Positions 5,513 through 7,916 of a stretch of 7,916 nucleotides of DNA are shown in pieces; positions within the stretch are counted from its first letter, which is position 1; each line of letters starts with the position of its first letter. Location of the stretch: the NCBI GenBank assembly GCA_016931435.1, contig JAFGET010000154.1, positions 1 through 7,916 on the forward strand, written 5' to 3'. The notes beneath the pieces were generated by a model. It saw only the letters and a list, made by a program, of their open reading frames with translations, was not told the origin of the DNA and ran no database searches. Source of the stretch: Candidatus Omnitrophota bacterium. GTDB taxonomy: Bacteria > Omnitrophota > Gorgyraeia > Gygaellales > Profunditerraquicolaceae. The translations under genes and the position numbers were made by a program.

Positions 5513-7480
5513 ATGACGAAAAAGCGTAAACAAAACAAAGATATGAAACAATCCGGGTGGGAAGGATTACTCTCTAAAGAGAAGCTTCTTTCTTATTTTA
5601 TGGCCCATATCCCGGATGTGATCTATTTTAAGGATACCAAGGGCCGCCTGGTCCTGGTCAATGAGGCCCATGCCCGTGGACTGGGTTTAAAACCGGAACA
5701 GGTAAAGGGTAAGACTGATTTTGATTTTTTCCCGAAAGAGCGCGCTCAACTGATGAAGCGGGACGATGAGCAGGTGATGAAAAGCAGAAAGCCTCTCATC
5801 GACAAAATAGAAAGGGCTACCCGGCCCGACGGAATAGATAATTATTCCTCCACTACCAAGATCCCTATTCTTGACGATAAGAAAAAAGTGATCGGCCTGA
5901 TGGGGATCACCCGCGATATCACCCGGCGCATCCAGATAGAGCGCTTAAAGCAGGAGAACGCCTATATCGAAAAGAGATTAGAGGCCCTGGAAGAGCTGAA
6001 TAAAATGAAATCGGAGTTTGTCTCCGTGGTCTCGCATGAGATAAGGACCCCTTTGGCGATCATCAAAGACGCGGTATCTTTGATGTATGATAAAATTACC
6101 GGCCCGATAACGCCGCAGCAAAAAGAGATGCTTAATAAAACCAGGGCCAATATCGAGCATTTAAGATATATCATTGAGGAGCTTTTGGACGTCTCGCGCA
6201 TAGAAAGCGGGCGCCTGCGGCTGCGTTATTCATTAGCCAGTTTAAACAGGCTTTTAGAAGATTCCGCTGATTTTTTCCGTCGCATGGCGGCAGAGAAAAA
6301 TATTTCGTTGGAATATAAATTACCCAGGAAAGAGATCAACCTTTTTATGGACACCGAGCGCATAAAACAGGTTATCTCTAATCTCATTAATAACGCTATA
6401 AAGTACAGCGATGAAGGCGACAGGATAACCGTGGAAATGGCCGTTTTCGGAACGAAGGTGAGAATAGGGATATTGGATACAGGCACCGGTATTCCTAAGG
6501 CGGATTTGCCCCATCTTTTCAATAAATTCGTGCAGGGGTCGCTGGTGTCGGCGAAAGCCGAGAGAAAAGGAGTAGGCCTGGGGCTTTCTATTTCCAGGGA
6601 ATTAGTGGAAAGGCACAAGGGCGAGATCTGGGTAGAGTCTAAATTAGGGGCAGGCAGCAGATTTTATTTTACCCTGCCGCGTTTTTGCGCCACTGAAATA
6701 GGAGGCTGGCGCCTGAAAGAAAAAATAAACAAGCTGCTTGAAAGGAATGTCCCGGTATATCTGATCAACGTAGTTTTTGTCGATTACGGAGGGTTTAAGA
6801 AAAAGACCAGGCTTAATTTAAAAAAACTTTTCTTGGATCTAGAGCACATTGCTTCGGCGACGTTCAACCGGTCATGGAAATCGGGCGAGGAGAGGACAAA
6901 AATTTTACTTGCGGATGGCTTAAGCGGCGAGTACAGTATTATTTTTACCGACCCCAAGGAAAATGAAGCAATGAAGATCTGCGAAGCTTTCCGGGTTAAT
7001 TTAGAAGGTTATTTTAAGAAAAATAGAGTAGATAGGGTATTTATAAATTTAGGCTCGCCACAAGCCGCGCGTAAGCTTACCCTGGATGCCAATACGGAAG
7101 CCCTGGTAAACCTGAATATCAAGAAAATATTCATCGGGGCTGAAATCCGTAATTTCAGAAGGGTCGATTACCAGGCGGATATCGAGCTTAATCTTGCCGG
7201 CGCAAAGCCGGAAGCCTGTCGTACCGTGGATATCTCCCGCGGCGGAGCGTGTATTTTGGCTAATCTCAAGTTTCCTACAGACGCAAAACTTAATGCCAGG
7301 CTCTGGCTTGCTAAAAACAGAGACCCTCTTATCCTGCGCGCACGCGTAGCCTGGATCAAAGATCTCAGCCTTTCGGCTAAGTCCGATAAATATAAGATCG
7401 GCCTTCAGTTTACGGATTTAGCGGATAAAGATAAAAAGGCCCTGGCAAGGTTTATGAAGTCGCTTTCTTCGCATGACTGA
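5513..7480 (+). CDS. Soluble PAS histidine kinase with degenerate GGDEF-like and C-terminal PilZ domains
   Basis: A 655-aa cytoplasmic sensor kinase with no signal peptide or membrane segment. A PAS domain (about 24-140: DVIYFKDTKGRLVLVNEA, ending in GLMGITRDIT) leads by a coiled coil into HisKA, with phospho-acceptor H175 in SHEIRTP. HATPase_c follows with the N box (N290, N294), G1 (DTGTGIP, 322-328), F box (HLFNKF) and G2 (GVGLGL, 353-358), so it should be active. Residues ~400-515 resemble a GGDEF fold: VVFVDYGGFKKK matches the cyclase DxDxFKK strand, and DGLSGEYSIIF matches the RxGGDEFxxIL hairpin but reads LSGEY, so no cyclase activity is expected. Residues 546-652 are PilZ with R546xxxR550 and D573-x-S575-x-x-G578 intact, so c-di-GMP binding is plausible. 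The last 8 nt overlap a possible alternative start of the receiver gene, its probable phosphotransfer partner. ATG 5513 has no clear Shine-Dalgarno; ATG 5543 is an alternative. The kinase call is firm; the GGDEF relation is my inference. Confidence 0.9.
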   Translation: MTKKRKQNKDMKQSGWEGLLSKEKLLSYFMAHIPDVIYFKDTKGRLVLVNEAHARGLGLKPEQVKGKTDFDFFPKERAQLMKRDDEQVMKSRKPLIDKIERATRPDGIDNYSSTTKIPILDDKKKVIGLMGITRDITRRIQIERLKQENAYIEKRLEALEELNKMKSEFVSVVSHEIRTPLAIIKDAVSLMYDKITGPITPQQKEMLNKTRANIEHLRYIIEELLDVSRIESGRLRLRYSLASLNRLLEDSADFFRRMAAEKNISLEYKLPRKEINLFMDTERIKQVISNLINNAIKYSDEGDRITVEMAVFGTKVRIGILDTGTGIPKADLPHLFNKFVQGSLVSAKAERKGVGLGLSISRELVERHKGEIWVESKLGAGSRFYFTLPRFCATEIGGWRLKEKINKLLERNVPVYLINVVFVDYGGFKKKTRLNLKKLFLDLEHIASATFNRSWKSGEERTKILLADGLSGEYSIIFTDPKENEAMKICEAFRVNLEGYFKKNRVDRVFINLGSPQAARKLTLDANTEALVNLNIKKIFIGAEIRNFRRVDYQADIELNLAGAKPEACRTVDISRGGACILANLKFPTDAKLNARLWLAKNRDPLILRARVAWIKDLSLSAKSDKYKIGLQFTDLADKDKKALARFMKSLSSHD

Positions 7481-7484
7481 AGCT

Positions 7485-7853
7485 ATGGATAAAAAAAGAA
7501 TACTTTTGATCGAGGATAAATTAGACCTGGCAGAGACGATCAAGTTAAGATTAGAGGCTAATAATTACGAAGTCTTGCTTGCTGCTGACGGGAAACAAGG
7601 GCTGGATAAAGTACGCAACGAAAGGCCGGATTTAGTTATTTTAGACCTGATGCTTCCTAAAATAGAAGGTTATCAGGTCTGCCGGATGCTTAAATTTGAT
7701 AAAAAATATAAAAAGATACCGATAATAATTCTTACCGCCCGCGCCCAGGATTCTGACCGGCAGCTGGCAGAAGAGGTGGGGGCAGATGCTTATCTTATAA
7801 AGCCCTATGAGCCGCAAGTCCTTCTGACTAAGATAAGCGAATTGATACATTGA
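7485..7853 (+). CDS. Stand-alone response regulator receiver domain
   Basis: A 122-aa single-domain CheY-like receiver. The phosphorylation pocket is complete: acidic pair E10-D11 (LLIEDK), phospho-acceptor D54 (VILDLMLP), T84 (ILTAR) and K106 (IKPYEP). There is no output domain, so it must signal by binding a partner or act in a phosphorelay. I place the start at ATG 7485 because MDKKRILLIED is the usual opening of the family and a weak GAAG lies just upstream. ATG 7473, inside the kinase stop region (ATGACTGA), would add only MTEA and is nearly as likely. The tight junction with the histidine kinase makes that kinase the likely phosphodonor. It precedes a probable pilus/secretion ATPase, which suggests control of that machine (inference). 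Confidence 0.92.
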   Translation: MDKKRILLIEDKLDLAETIKLRLEANNYEVLLAADGKQGLDKVRNERPDLVILDLMLPKIEGYQVCRMLKFDKKYKKIPIIILTARAQDSDRQLAEEVGADAYLIKPYEPQVLLTKISELIH

Positions 7854-7856
7854 AGC

Positions 7857-7861
7857 GGAGG
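7857..7861 (+). promoter_or_regulatory. Shine-Dalgarno site for the gene running off the right edge
   Basis: GGAGG five bases before ATG 7867. It supports a real translation start although only 16 full codons are visible. Confidence 0.75.
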
Positions 7862-7866
7862 TATTT

Positions 7867-7916
7867 ATGGCCAGTAAGATAGATGTAATGGAGCTTCTTT
7901 TAAAACAAGGCCTGAT
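7867..7916 (+). CDS. Probable type II secretion / type IV pilus assembly ATPase (GspE/PilB), N-terminus only
   Basis: Only MASKIDVMELLLKQGL plus two bases of the next codon are visible before the window ends. The pattern of a short lead followed by ELLLKQGL(I) resembles the first helix of the T2SSE N-terminal (MshEN-like) domain of GspE/PilB hexameric ATPases, which usually continue with T-x-E-Q-L. Some MshEN domains bind c-di-GMP, which would fit the PilZ-containing neighbours. The start is well supported by GGAGG and lies 13 nt after the receiver stop, so it is probably in the same operon. With so few residues the family call is tentative. Confidence 0.5.
   Translation, partial: MASKIDVMELLLKQGL

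Noticed and set aside
6226..6618. 130-codon reverse-strand open frame inside the kinase gene
   Set aside because: It is antisense to conserved kinase motifs and its translation resembles no known protein.
7209..7480. Kinase PilZ domain missing the second Arg of RxxxR
   Set aside because: An initial reading used RRVDYQ. Aligning on the conserved Phe (F548) shows the motif is R546-N-F-R-R550, which is intact.

Overview
The window looks like a chromosomal segment of an uncultivated Gram-negative-type bacterium, most likely Candidatus Omnitrophota. The main clue is a pair of tandem secreted proteins that share TTYYPSPYGSYKELSAHR directly after the signal peptide, followed by GIGTTxP repeats; I associate this signature with that phylum from memory, not from a search. 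A Kdo transferase (WaaA) implies an LPS outer membrane. All genes lie on the + strand and are tightly packed. Base composition is moderate, except for a clearly AT-richer stretch over the first ~410 bases.

Layout. 1-354: a four-helix-bundle (23S rRNA intervening-sequence type) gene that enters from the left and is interrupted by an in-frame TAG at 61-63. 355-418: AT-rich spacer with a short tandem repeat. 419-1279: XerC-type tyrosine recombinase. 1280-1360: spacer with two GC-rich hairpins. 1361-2653: waaA. 2643-3365: a STAS-PilZ fusion overlapping the end of waaA. 3366-3413: possible promoter. 3414-4343 and 4417-5481: tandem paralogous secreted proteins separated by a small terminator-like hairpin. 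The first ends in a six-cysteine tail, the second in a Peptidase_S74 self-cleaving chaperone domain. 5513-7480: soluble PAS histidine kinase with a degenerate GGDEF-like domain and a C-terminal PilZ domain. 7485-7853: stand-alone receiver. 7867 to the right edge: first codons of a probable type II secretion/type IV pilus ATPase.

How the genes may work together (inference): the right half reads as one envelope/surface module. A PAS-sensing kinase and a single-domain receiver are coupled to PilZ domains that probably bind c-di-GMP, next to a probable pilus/secretion ATPase and two exported fibre-like proteins. The STAS-PilZ protein upstream is a second candidate c-di-GMP effector.

The most notable points are: (i) the kinase contains what reads as a GGDEF-derived domain with its signature destroyed (LSGEY in place of GGDEF) between the ATPase and PilZ domains; (ii) the two secreted paralogs align without gaps for about 160 residues, share a 64-nt perfectly identical DNA block and carry unrelated C-terminal modules; (iii) the first gene has a Gln-to-amber interruption. 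No tRNA, rRNA, CRISPR array or insertion sequence was recognised.
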